64,000 bases of DNA, from contig JBFXEJ010000011.1 in NCBI GenBank assembly GCA_050180235.1, forward strand, positions 1-64,000, read 5' to 3'. A program made the translations under genes and the position numbers. The stretch is from JAABRU01 sp050180235. Its GTDB lineage: Bacteria > Desulfobacterota > Desulfobacteria > Desulfobacterales > Desulfococcaceae. This document shows, piece after piece, positions 1 to 7,506 of the stretch (its first letter is position 1; every line of letters begins with the position of its first letter). The notes under the pieces are model-generated. The model worked only from the letters and a program-made list of their open reading frames with translations. It had not been told where the DNA came from and ran no database searches.

Positions 1-1064
1 GCGTCATGCTGCCTGCCCGTTTCAGCATGGTTTCAGCATCAGTCAGCTTTGTGCCGTTCCAGTGTTTTTCGGGAATTCCCCGGCATCTTTCAATGGGACT
101 GTATTTGCTGTGATATGGAGGATAATACAATAATTGAAGATATTTACCTGTTTTTATTGCAAAACTGGCCATGCGGCTGAGAAACTGCGTCCTCACACCG
201 CTGCTTTCGGGACCGCTGTCAGCTTTGATTTGTATAATATCTGTTGAATTTTTTTCCTCAATATCCAAATTATTCCAATATTTTATCAGCGTATCCGCAA
301 TGAAATCACCGGTTTTGTGTGAACTGCCAAAACTGATATGCAGTTCACCGCTGTTTTCATTGAGAATACCGCATGGAATGTATTTTTCTGTGCAGCCGAA
401 GTCATGATCCGGGGCTTCATTGTAACCGCGTGTTTTTCCTCCCCTGGAAAAATTTCCAATTTTTACAGTTGCTTTGCAGTCCATACTTAACCTTTTTATA
501 TTTTGGCCGGTTTTTGATTCATCATCTTTTTTTTGATATTGTCAAAGACTGCATCTGTCTCTCCGATTTTTTTAAAGGCTTTGATTTCAGTATATTGCGA
601 AGACGGTATCCCATCCGGTCAGGAACTTTTGCCATATTGCTGCAGGATGGAACCTGTTCATCAGAAAATCCTTTTTCTTTCAAAGCAGTTACTGCTGCTT
701 TGGCTGTCAGACGGGTATACGCGATGGTACTTCGGAACGCCGGATCCTGCTGCGAATGCCCATCAGCCAGCCGGCGCAGCATTTCAGCAGCATCAGGTTC
801 TCTTTTTTCCCAGACAGTCCGGCCGCTTCCGGCTGACTGCGCTCCAATGCAGATGATTCCTGTGCGTTTTTCACCCAGCCCGGTTTCAGCTGCATTCCTG
901 TTCCATCCGGACACTGTTTCCGCCATCCGGCTGTTTCCATCACAATATTTCAATGTCATTTCAGCCATATATGAACGCCGTTCATATCCATGCATTTTTG
1001 AAACTGCAAAACAGATATCTTCAGTATAATCAGTATGCAGTAATACAGGTGCTTTCATTCTCAT
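1..1064 (-). pseudogene. Degraded ISAzo13-type transposase, runs off the left edge
   Basis: The minus strand carries pieces of one transposase in different frames. The N-terminal half (524-1064) includes YMAEMTLKYCDG, LADGHSQQDPA, YTRLTAKA and DRMGYRLRNILKSKPLKK. The frame then shifts: GETDAVFDNIKKK is readable only in a second frame near 530-580. The catalytic half (SMDCKATVKIG, FSRGGKTRGYNEAPDHDFG, ADSGPESSGVRTQF, YYPPYHSKYSPIERC) lies in a third frame down to base 1. These motifs match the DDE transposases of the ISAzo13 group as I remember them. At least two frameshifts make it a relic. Terminal inverted repeats were not identified. Confidence 0.8.
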
Positions 1065-1128
1065 CTCCTTCCGTTTATTTTTTTATTCAGCAGTTGACAT
1101 CTGCCTGTACAATATAATATAAAAATAT

Positions 1129-1338
1129 TTAAATCAGGTTCAAAATCAGTCGGAGTCGTGTTTTATTTGGTATATTCATTTCAATAAATCGCCTTACAGC
1201 TTCATCTCCGAGAGTGCGGAATATATTCCAGACTTCTTCAGATGGCTGTATCTGTAGTTCATTGGTTTCATGGGCAGTGCGGATGGAAATCTCATTTTTT
1301 CTCATTTCAATTTCCAGACGATTTCCAAGTCCCGCCAT
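1129..1338 (-). CDS. Small hypothetical protein
   Basis: A 69-residue frame on the strand of the neighbouring transposase relic. The product is hydrophilic and alternates charged and hydrophobic residues (EVWNIFRTLGDEAVRRFIEMN), which suggests a short helix-rich protein. No family was recognised, and no strong ribosome binding site precedes the ATG. It may be a genuine small gene or a chance frame at the edge of a transposon relic. Confidence 0.25.
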   Translation of the reverse strand: MAGLGNRLEIEMRKNEISIRTAHETNELQIQPSEEVWNIFRTLGDEAVRRFIEMNIPNKTRLRLILNLI

Positions 1339-1410
1339 TTTTTATCTATCCATATTCCCTGATGAATATCTGTGAACTGTATTTTCTGCATGGAACACTC
1401 CATGTTCGAT

Positions 1411-1543
1411 TTAATTATAATATTTCAACTTTGGTTTTTTGAAAATCGGAACAGATTTTCAAACCCGGTTCCAAAATGTCTTTTATCTGACACATAAAAC
1501 AATTTCTGTACCATAAAAAACCAAAATTAAAATATTATATTAT
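1411..1543. repeat. Imperfect inverted repeat pair (about 30 bp arms)
   Basis: The stretch 1411-1440 (AATTATAATATTT...TTTGGTTTTTT) is the imperfect reverse complement of 1514-1543 (AAAAAACCAAAATTAAAATA...). The arms enclose about 75 bp without coding potential. A second short pair lies at 1633-1642 and 1688-1697 (TTATGAGAT / ATCTCATAA), just before the sucD fragment. This could be a small non-autonomous element or remnants of IS ends; no target duplication was seen. Confidence 0.35.
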
Positions 1544-1709
1544 GTTATCAGATAAAAACAACGATGTCAACTATAGTCTTTAATCTTGTAGCATAATTTA
1601 GATATATCCCATAAAAATATCGTTCTGCAGAATTTATGAGATATAAATCTTTAAAAGATAATTCCTGTGAAATTTTACAAAATAAAATCTCATAAACCTG
1701 TTCTTTAAG

Positions 1710-2234
1710 GTGAAAAACTATATCAAAGGAAAACCGGTTAGACTTATCGGCCCCAACTGCCCCGGCATCATGCCGGGCGTGATTCACAAACCCGGAAAAA
1801 TCGGTGTTGTCTCCCGCTCCGGAACCCTGACTTATGAGGCAGTTCACGCGCTGACCCTTGCGGGACTGGGACAGACCACCTGCATCGGCATCGGCGGAGC
1901 CCCGGTCAACGGAACCAATTTCATTGACTGCCTGAGCTGTTTCAAGGATGATCCGGCCACCAAAGGCATTGTCATGATTGGTGAAATCGGCGGATCAGCC
2001 GAGGAGGAGTCTGCGGAATACATCAAAGCCAATGTGAAAAAACCGGTGGTGGGATTCATCGCGGGACTGACCGCTCCTCCGGGACGGCGCATGGGACACG
2101 CGGGCGCCATCATCAGCGGCAACAGCGGCACAGGCCAGAGCAAAGTTGCATCCATGAAAGCCAACGGCATCCATGTATTCGAAAACCTGGCCTATCTCAA
2201 AGATGTCTGTCAGGAGACCTTTGCAAAGGTGTAA
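1710..2234 (+). pseudogene. sucD: 5'-truncated succinate-CoA ligase alpha subunit fragment
   Basis: The 174-residue frame matches the C-terminal part of Suc[14 protein letters not shown], the [16 protein letters not shown] segment, [29 protein letters not shown] and the phospho-histidine loop [12 protein letters not shown]. SucD is normally about 290 residues, so roughly the first 110, including the CoA-binding Rossmann part, are missing. Similarity begins abruptly at KVKNYIKGK near 1707, after a stop at 1683-1685 and AT-rich DNA with no SucD similarity. The GTG at 1710 is only the first possible start. No sucC is adjacent. It is probably a deletion remnant left near the transposase relic. 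Confidence 0.75.
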
Positions 2235-2254
2235 GCAGAAAAATATCTCCTTTC

Positions 2255-2300
2255 AATAACAAAGCCGCATGGGAAATTTTTTTCCCAGCCGCTTTGTTTA
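2255..2300. terminator. Hairpin between convergent sucD fragment and hepT
   Basis: Nested palindrome AACAAAGC...TGGGAAA-TTTT-TTTCCCA...GCTTTGTT with T-rich and A-rich flanks. It separates the plus-strand sucD fragment from the minus-strand HepT gene, and could terminate transcription from both sides. Confidence 0.6.
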
Positions 2301-2648
2301 TTGTTCGTTCTTCATTTTGTCCAAAATATCTTCAAGTTCTTTTTTCAGGTAAGGAATATTCTCCTGAACCGTATCCCAGACAATGTGATAATCCACTCCA
2401 AAATAATGATGTATCAGGCGGTCTCGCATCCTTGCCATTGCTTTCCAGTCAATGCGGCTGTATTTTTTCTTTTCATCATCAGGAATATTTTTTGAAGCTT
2501 CTCCGATAATTTCAAAACTTCTTGCAAATGCTCTTTTCCGTTTTTCATCCGCGAGAAATTCCGTCTCCGTAATTCCTTCAGATTCTTTCAGAAGAAACAG
2601 TGTTTCCTCCAGAATATGCAGGAGATAATCAAGGTGCAAGTTCGACAT
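2298..2648 (-). CDS. HepT-like (DUF86) HEPN-family protein
   Basis: The 116-residue product is an all-helical HepT/DUF86 protein with RDRLIHHYFGVDY at residues 75-87, which fits the RX4-6HXY catalytic signature of HEPN ribonucleases. In the MntA-HepT family a nucleotidyltransferase-fold antitoxin (MntA), normally encoded next door, neutralises HepT by polyadenylylating the tyrosine of this motif. Here no MntA gene is seen on either side: upstream on the minus strand are 400 bp of non-coding DNA with a small inverted-repeat element. It is therefore an orphan toxin-like gene, or one whose partner is elsewhere. It overlaps the terminator hairpin by 3 bases. Confidence 0.8.
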   Translation of the reverse strand: MSNLHLDYLLHILEETLFLLKESEGITETEFLADEKRKRAFARSFEIIGEASKNIPDDEKKKYSRIDWKAMARMRDRLIHHYFGVDYHIVWDTVQENIPYLKKELEDILDKMKNEQ

Positions 2649-2689
2649 ATTCCACTCCCCTGAGTATTTTTTTGCCGATGTGCGGACTT

Positions 2690-2843
2690 AGAAGCTGTTT
2701 TAAAAATATTCCACACTGCTTTCTTCGGGAAGAAATCAGTATGGCAAAAGAGATATTATCCGTTTGAACACGGCAAAATCAGGCTTTGGCATTTGGCAGC
2801 ATCCCAAAATTTTTTGCCCCCGGATATTTTTAAAACAGCTTCT
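2690..2843. mobile_element. MITE-like element with 20-bp perfect terminal inverted repeats
   Basis: Bases 2690-2709 (AGAAGCTGTTTTAAAAATAT) are the exact reverse complement of 2824-2843. The 114 bp between them are non-coding and include a small hairpin (TTTCTTCGGGAAGAAA). The rest of the 2649-3067 gap is AT-rich with no gene. No clear target-site duplication flanks the element. Confidence 0.55.
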
Positions 2844-3067
2844 CAACATCATCCTCATAAATGTCCCTCCGGAACATTCTTTGAGAAGCATGAATTCTGT
2901 ATTCAATAATAAAATCAGATAGATTTCCGTTAATCAGGTTAGCTATTTTTGACATTTGCAATCTGTTTTTTTTATTTTTTTGAAGCATTCAGGTTTATCC
3001 GCTGATGGACTGATCTGAATAACAATAAGCTAAATTTCGGGCGATAATCCGTCCGGTTGAAGCCAAG

Positions 3068-4039
3068 TTAGCCATCCTGTTTTATTGAAAATGCTCGCTG
3101 CAACTTTCCTGACTGATTGTAACCCACTGTTTTATAGCGGAGATAGTTCAACAGCATATCTCTGTCTTTATCAGGACTGATATTGTTGAGAATATGACTG
3201 TAGATATTTTCCCATGCTACCCTGATAAAATGTCTTGTATCATTTTCTCTGATATATGGGATAAAACGGGATATTATATCTTTTTCATATTCTGCCCGTA
3301 CCAGATTTATCAGATAGAACTCCCGGTTTGTTTCTGATGCTATCCAACTTCCCAATAACCAGAAACGCAGCAGTTCATATTTTTTGGCAGTGTTTGCAAC
3401 TGTGGCATAATCAGATTTGAAAACTTCATTGTACCATCTGTTACCGCCGGTTGTATATTTTTTCGGATTATGGGGATCGCTCGGCTGCGTATTGTTTGTG
3501 GCAGTAAATTTGGCTTCAATGAAAATTACAGATTCATCATTTACAGCAATCAGATCCGGTTCAGAACTCCGCTGCAATTCTTCCCCAAATTCCTGTCTGG
3601 CAGATGCCAGTTCTGTCCATGTATTTTCAGACCGGGGCAGATATGACCAGTATATCAGTTCAGAATTTGCCAGAGGCTTGCCTGTAATATGCGACAACAC
3701 TTCAGACAACCGGCAGGTTTTATCCAGATACCGGAATACATTCCACGTCAGAGCGTCTTCACTGTTGTCTCTTGCTATCCGGCTCTCACGTTTTACGGTT
3801 TTTATATTCTGAAGCAAGGTTATATCCCCGATGTCCTTCCAAAGTAAATTGTCTGACTCATTTGAATATTCAAATGTACCCGGTGAGATAAAAATCCTGT
3901 GATTCGGGCATTGAAACTGTCTGTCCCGTCTGAAAACCCTGCGTTGCCTCATTACTTTCTCTGAACATCCAATAACAGGGCATTCTGTATGCGTCTCTGT
4001 TACTGCAATTTCAGGCTTTAAAGTTCTTGCGTCAAACAT
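3068..4039 (-). CDS. PD-(D/E)XK nuclease-like hypothetical protein
   Basis: The 323-residue protein has a possible zinc-binding N terminus (Cys20, Cys25, Cys44, His47 in CPVIGC...CPNH). It also carries a nuclease-like motif: EPDLIAVNDESVIFIEAKF places PD at 161-162 and E-A-K at 175-177, as in the restriction-endonuclease fold. The C-terminal half is rich in aromatic and charged residues without a recognised domain. No methyltransferase lies next to it, so it may be an orphan restriction-type enzyme or a repair/defence nuclease. The fold is inferred from the motif spacing only. Confidence 0.6.
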   Translation of the reverse strand: MFDARTLKPEIAVTETHTECPVIGCSEKVMRQRRVFRRDRQFQCPNHRIFISPGTFEYSNESDNLLWKDIGDITLLQNIKTVKRESRIARDNSEDALTWNVFRYLDKTCRLSEVLSHITGKPLANSELIYWSYLPRSENTWTELASARQEFGEELQRSSEPDLIAVNDESVIFIEAKFTATNNTQPSDPHNPKKYTTGGNRWYNEVFKSDYATVANTAKKYELLRFWLLGSWIASETNREFYLINLVRAEYEKDIISRFIPYIRENDTRHFIRVAWENIYSHILNNISPDKDRDMLLNYLRYKTVGYNQSGKLQRAFSIKQDG

Positions 4040-4067
4040 TGCTCAGTTTAATCCTTTTCACAACTGA

Positions 4068-4099
4068 ATAACCTGTGGATAAATCCACAGGTTATTCAA
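4068..4099. other. Perfect 14-bp-stem hairpin downstream of flavodiiron gene
   Basis: GAATAACCTGTGGA and its exact complement flank a TAAA loop. It lies between the end of the flavodiiron gene and the start of the nuclease-like gene, both on the minus strand. It has no T-run, so it may protect the mRNA 3' end rather than act as a classic terminator. Confidence 0.5.
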
Positions 4100-4126
4100 A
4101 TGGTTATTCATTAACAGCCTGTATTT

Positions 4127-5308
4127 TCAGCCTTTTATGGCCTGCCCAATCTGCTTTCCGAATGCAAAGCATTTTTCCAATGCAGCTTCATCCGGCACAT
4201 ACTGCTGTTTCAGACCCGGTTCAATCATCTGGAATTTCATATCGTTGAGTTCACTTTCAATGATCTTCACGCTTTCCCCGCTCCAGCCGAAGGAACCGAA
4301 TGCCGCACCGATTTTGTTCTGGGGTTTTAAGCCTTTCATATAGGTCAGAATATCGGCAACTGTGGGGAAAATGCCGTTGTTCAGAGTGGGAGAACCCACA
4401 ATGACTGCTTTGGCATCCAGCACTTCGGTCATAATATCGCTGCGGTCAAATCCCCTGAGTTTCATGGGGCGCACATCAATGCCTTCACTGTGCAGACCGT
4501 CCGCTATGGACAGAGCCATTTTATGGGTGCTGTACCACATGGTATCATAAATAATCACGGCCTTCTGTTTCGGTTCCTGCTTACTCCATTCCGTATATGC
4601 GGAAATAATCTTTCCGGGATTTTTCCACAGCACACCGTGATCCGGACAGATCATGTCAATTTTCAGTCCCAGCGAAGTGACTTTTTCCACCAGTTTGAGA
4701 ATCAGGGGAGCATACAGCAGCAGGATGTTGGCATAGTATTTCTTCGCATGAATCATAATGCCATCGCCCACAGCATCATCAAATTCCTCATGCCCCGCAT
4801 AATGCTGACCGAACGCGTCACTGGAGAAAAGAATCCTGTCTTCTTTCAGATAGGTGAACATACTGTCCGGCCAGTGCAGCATACGGGTTTCAATAAATGT
4901 AAGAGTGCGTTTGCCAAGAGAAATCTCATCACCCTCGTTGACCACCTGATAATTGAGTTTTTCCGTAAAATGGCGGGAAAGGTTTTTCTGCCCCAGTTTG
5001 GAGCAGTACAGGGGTTTGCCGATGCCCACTTTGTTCATAACAAATGGAAGGGAGCCGCTGTGATCCATTTCCGTGTGGTTGCTGATAACCATGTCAATTT
5101 TTGCTGGATCAATGATTTTGGAGACGTTGCGCATCAACTGATCCTCAAATCCCTTTTTGACAGAGTCAATGAGAGCCACTTTTTCATCCACAATCAGGAA
5201 TGCGTTGTAACTGGTTCCCAGATGTGTGGAATATCCGTGAAAATCTCTGATATTCCAGTCAATCGCTCCCACATCATACACGCCTTTGGCAATTTCCACC
5301 GGTTTCAT
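4127..5308 (-). CDS. A-type flavoprotein (flavodiiron protein)
   Basis: The 393-residue class A flavodiiron protein is a cytoplasmic enzyme that reduces O2 to water and/or NO to N2O, protecting anaerobes. The N-terminal metallo-beta-lactamase domain has the diiron ligands HTEMDH (78-83), His145 (MLHWPDSM), Asp164 (SSDAFGQH) and a late His in CPDHGVLW. The C-terminal flavodoxin domain has the FMN phosphate loop YDTMWYSTHKMA and GSPTLNNGIFPT. There is no fused rubredoxin and none next door, so electrons must come from a rubredoxin encoded elsewhere. A TTTTTT-rich leader with a hairpin precedes the gene. Confidence 0.93.
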   Translation of the reverse strand: MKPVEIAKGVYDVGAIDWNIRDFHGYSTHLGTSYNAFLIVDEKVALIDSVKKGFEDQLMRNVSKIIDPAKIDMVISNHTEMDHSGSLPFVMNKVGIGKPLYCSKLGQKNLSRHFTEKLNYQVVNEGDEISLGKRTLTFIETRMLHWPDSMFTYLKEDRILFSSDAFGQHYAGHEEFDDAVGDGIMIHAKKYYANILLLYAPLILKLVEKVTSLGLKIDMICPDHGVLWKNPGKIISAYTEWSKQEPKQKAVIIYDTMWYSTHKMALSIADGLHSEGIDVRPMKLRGFDRSDIMTEVLDAKAVIVGSPTLNNGIFPTVADILTYMKGLKPQNKIGAAFGSFGWSGESVKIIESELNDMKFQMIEPGLKQQYVPDEAALEKCFAFGKQIGQAIKG

Positions 5309-5343
5309 GATTTTTCCTTTTTTGATGTATGTTATTGAAATAT

Positions 5344-5380
5344 AAAAAAAGCCCTTTCAGTCAGGATGGGGAAAAGGGCG
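5344..5380 (-). terminator. Rho-independent terminator-like hairpin after the cassette array
   Basis: Read on the minus strand, GCCCTTTT...AAAGGGC is followed by a run of seven T. It lies between the distal attC-like site and the flavodiiron gene, so it would insulate that gene from the cassette genes upstream. Confidence 0.5.
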
Positions 5381-5535
5381 TTCAACATATCGGATTCTGA
5401 AGTTAAGACAATCTGGCGGGGATGTCAATACGGGATGATATTTCCCGTACAAATGACGGATTGCTGCGGAGGTTTCGTTTCCAAAGAAAAAGACGAGAGC
5501 GGAAAACTGATCCATCCGGGAAATGTGGAGAAGAA

Positions 5536-5594
5536 AATAACGCCAAGCTAACCGGCGGGCGGCTTTTTGCCCGTCCGCTTGAATGCCGGGTTAT
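5536..5594 (-). other. Integron attC-like site, cassette with PIN gene
   Basis: On the minus strand the site reads ATAACCCGGCATTCAAGCGG, then a CGGGC/GCCCG stem, then GCCGGTTAGCTTGGCGTTAT. This is the expected attC layout: inverse core (ATAAC), TTCAAGCGG arm, stem with an unpaired A, GTTAGCTT arm and core GCGTTAT. It begins 15 bases after the stop of the PIN gene, where attC sits in a cassette. It matches the attC-like site at 6312-6407 in orientation. An attC-directed covariance search would decide this. Confidence 0.6.
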
Positions 5595-5608
5595 ATTTTT
5601 GCTTATAT

Positions 5609-6043
5609 TCAGAGTGTTGTATCAAAAGGATTGATAATTCTTATTCTATCATTGATTATATGATTGTGCTGCATATCTTCGGAATAAATAACAGAACAGT
5701 CATCTTCCAAAGCTGAAGCCAGAATAAGACAATCCCAGTATGAAAACCTGTATTTCAGTTTCAGATCAATTGCTGTGAGAGATATATAAATCGTCAACGG
5801 ACTGATAATAAAAATAATTTTTAGGAACTCCAGAATCTCTTTCTCTTTTTCAAAGCTGATTAAATTTTTTATCTTACGTGCTGTAATAGTTACAAATTCG
5901 TTTACCACCTGAGAACTGATACAGATAGAATTTTTACCGATATGTTCTGATAATAACTCAATTATCCTCAGATATTTCTCCTTTTCCGAAGTATCAAAAA
6001 GATAAACCACTACGTTGGTATCAAAGAATATTCTGTCTGTCAT
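5609..6043 (-). CDS. PIN-domain toxin, VapC-like
   Basis: The 144-residue PIN ribonuclease has the usual acidic residues: FFDTNVVVYLFD at the N terminus, SQVVNEF in the middle, and SYWDCLILASA and YSEDMQH near the C terminus. VapC-type toxins cleave RNA (often tRNA) when free of their antitoxin. An antitoxin-like frame ends 23 bases inside this gene (stop 6021-6023), a typical translational coupling arrangement, but that frame is interrupted. The gene ends just before an attC-like site, so it appears to be the payload of an integron cassette, as toxin-antitoxin pairs often are. Confidence 0.85.
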   Translation of the reverse strand: MTDRIFFDTNVVVYLFDTSEKEKYLRIIELLSEHIGKNSICISSQVVNEFVTITARKIKNLISFEKEKEILEFLKIIFIISPLTIYISLTAIDLKLKYRFSYWDCLILASALEDDCSVIYSEDMQHNHIINDRIRIINPFDTTL

Positions 6044-6281
6044 AAAGATCTTCTCTGTTTGTGAAAGTTTTTTCTCCCATTTCCCAACTCAGTTCTTTAA
6101 TTTTATCCAATAGCTCTTTCCGAATATTTACTGAAACTCCTTTTTTTACAAGGTCGGTTATATCAGCAGAATATTTTCCGATTCTGAGTTCATGAATAAA
6201 TTAGATTGCATTAATCTCATCTTTTTCAAAACCGATTTTTTCAAGTTTTTTATGGATTTCAGGAGTAATTACTGCAAGCAT
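6021..6281 (-). pseudogene. Antitoxin-like frame with an in-frame stop codon
   Basis: An ATG at 6281, preceded by AAAGGAAAAGGTG, starts MLAVITPEIHKKLEKIGF. After codon 26 a TAA occurs at 6201-6203, and the same frame then continues without interruption (HELRIGKYSADITD...SVNIRKELLDKIKELSWEMG) to a TGA at 6021-6023 that overlaps the PIN gene start. The position, size (86 codons) and overlap fit the antitoxin of the PIN toxin. Either the antitoxin is broken, translation restarts inside, or only the C-terminal toxin-binding part is made. The family was not recognised. Confidence 0.6.
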
Positions 6282-6311
6282 TTTTTCACCTTTTCCTTTA
6301 TTTTATAAAAA

Positions 6312-6407
6312 TATAACAACGAGTTAAGCGGCAGGCAGGGCGTTATGAACTTCAAATCTGCCACAAGCCTCACGCCCTGCCTGTCCGCTTGAACGACGGG
6401 TTATGCA
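6312..6407 (-). other. Integron attC-like site, cassette with Panacea operon
   Basis: On the minus strand the site opens with GCATAACCCGTCGTTCAAGC and closes with CCGCTTAACTCGTTGTTATA. Between these lie the complementary stems CAGGCAGGGCG and CGCCCTGCCTG around a loop of about 30 bases. ATAAC, GTTCAAGCGG, CCGCTTAAC and GTTATA occupy the four canonical attC positions. It begins 8 bases after the stop of the last gene of the three-gene cassette. Its orientation agrees with the gene direction, as in a normal integron array. Confidence 0.7.
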
Positions 6408-6415
6408 AATATAAT

Positions 6416-6862
6416 TCAAGTATTTTTGAGCGTTGATGGATAAACTTCATGATTGGGGTCCCACCAAAGAATTTTAAATATGTTTTGCATTTTTATTCCC
6501 CAAACTCTTTGTGGTCCTGTAAGTCTCAATGAAACTAATGTCTCATAATCATCGAGCTTAAGGTCGGTTAATCTTTTTTGAGCTTTTTTGCTTATTTTTT
6601 CAACCTCTACTTCATGATTATTACGGCCAAGTATTTCATGCCAACTCATACTTTCAAAATGTTGTAATTTTGGCAGGATATTATCTAAAAATACACGATG
6701 ACTAATTTCCATCCAACCCCAAGGGCCATTTAAATCTATTATACCCGCCTGCCAAACTGGTGTAACGTTTAAAGATTCAGGTAACGATGGATCTTTTCTT
6801 GGTTTTTTAGTAGAGCTTGGCAGGCTCTGATGTTTTGGGCTTTTTTTTGAGGATTTCCCCAT
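6416..6862 (-). CDS. Hypothetical protein, possible toxin partner of Panacea antitoxin
   Basis: The 148-residue protein has a basic, low-complexity N terminus (KSSKKSPKHQSLPSSTKKPR) and a C-terminal half ending VSLRLTGPQRVWGIKMQNIF and ILWWDPNHEVYPS. I recall this ending from an uncharacterised family of small bacterial proteins. Its compact R-x-WGI...LWWDPxHxVYPS tail is reminiscent of RelE/ParE-like small toxins, but that is inference only. It is the last of three closely spaced genes (8 bp after the Panacea gene) and abuts an attC-like site. The gene order favours a toxin or accessory role in a Panacea toxin-antitoxin operon. Confidence 0.65.
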   Translation of the reverse strand: MGKSSKKSPKHQSLPSSTKKPRKDPSLPESLNVTPVWQAGIIDLNGPWGWMEISHRVFLDNILPKLQHFESMSWHEILGRNNHEVEVEKISKKAQKRLTDLKLDDYETLVSLRLTGPQRVWGIKMQNIFKILWWDPNHEVYPSTLKNT

Positions 6863-6870
6863 AATTTTGT

Positions 6871-7500
6871 TTAACTTTCAGATGGCAGTGAACTGTAATA
6901 TTCTGCCATATCTTCTAAGGAAATTATTCTGTTGCTCCTGACTGAAATTGGTAAACCTGCCCTTGCTTTTTTCCAAGGTTCTTCCATATGTGTCAAGTCA
7001 ATCAGCCATTGAGACGGTTTATTACCATAATAACCAATTACAGATTCAATTGTCTCTTTCTGTTCGCCGTTTAATAAATCAGGGTTGCCAATAGGAACAG
7101 ATGATATTTGAAACATACCTCTATGAAAAGCAAATAATTCTCTTACAACAGGGCCATTTGCCCACGCCTCAATTTGTTCTTTGAACAATGGTTTCTCATC
7201 CCATACCAAAGACCATGCCTGACAATAATAAACGAGCTTTTGAAGTTTCATAGTTGTCATTTTTCCAAGTCTTTTAACAATATATGCTGAAACGTCAAAA
7301 ACACTTATCATTTCATCTTCATTATATGAATATGAACCTGTATCAGCAAATGAGTATGCTTGCGATTTATCATCTTCTGATTTTGAACCTGTATTTTTCA
7401 ATGAATTTTTATCAAAAGTATCTATAATTGACTGTTCTTTATATTCATATAGTGTTGGTTCAATTTCTGAGAAATTATCTGTATTGCAATAACTGTTCAT
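6871..7500 (-). CDS. Panacea (SocA-like, DUF4065) domain protein, probable antitoxin
   Basis: Residues about 68-205 form a Panacea/SocA domain: SAYIVKRLGKMTTMKLQKLV, YYCQAWSLVW, EQIEAWANGPVVRELF and SVIGYYGNKPSQWLIDLTH. This domain is known as an antitoxin or chaperone component that neutralises many unrelated toxins (PanA). The first 63 residues are a polar Asp/Ser-rich extension not typical of the family. The ATG at 7500 is favoured because GGAG lies 9 bases upstream; Met64 is an alternative. The gene is 6 bp from the upstream gene and 8 bp from the downstream gene, so all three are likely co-transcribed. Confidence 0.85.
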   Translation of the reverse strand: MNSYCNTDNFSEIEPTLYEYKEQSIIDTFDKNSLKNTGSKSEDDKSQAYSFADTGSYSYNEDEMISVFDVSAYIVKRLGKMTTMKLQKLVYYCQAWSLVWDEKPLFKEQIEAWANGPVVRELFAFHRGMFQISSVPIGNPDLLNGEQKETIESVIGYYGNKPSQWLIDLTHMEEPWKKARAGLPISVRSNRIISLEDMAEYYSSLPSES

Positions 7501-7506
7501 ATTTCT

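Noticed and set aside
373..1029. 218-codon plus-strand frame in the transposase region
   Set aside because: It is antisense to the recognisable transposase motifs and has no protein-like features.
5366..5634. Two short plus-strand frames upstream of the flavodiiron gene
   Set aside because: They run across the terminator hairpin and the attC-like site, with no ribosome binding site or family similarity.
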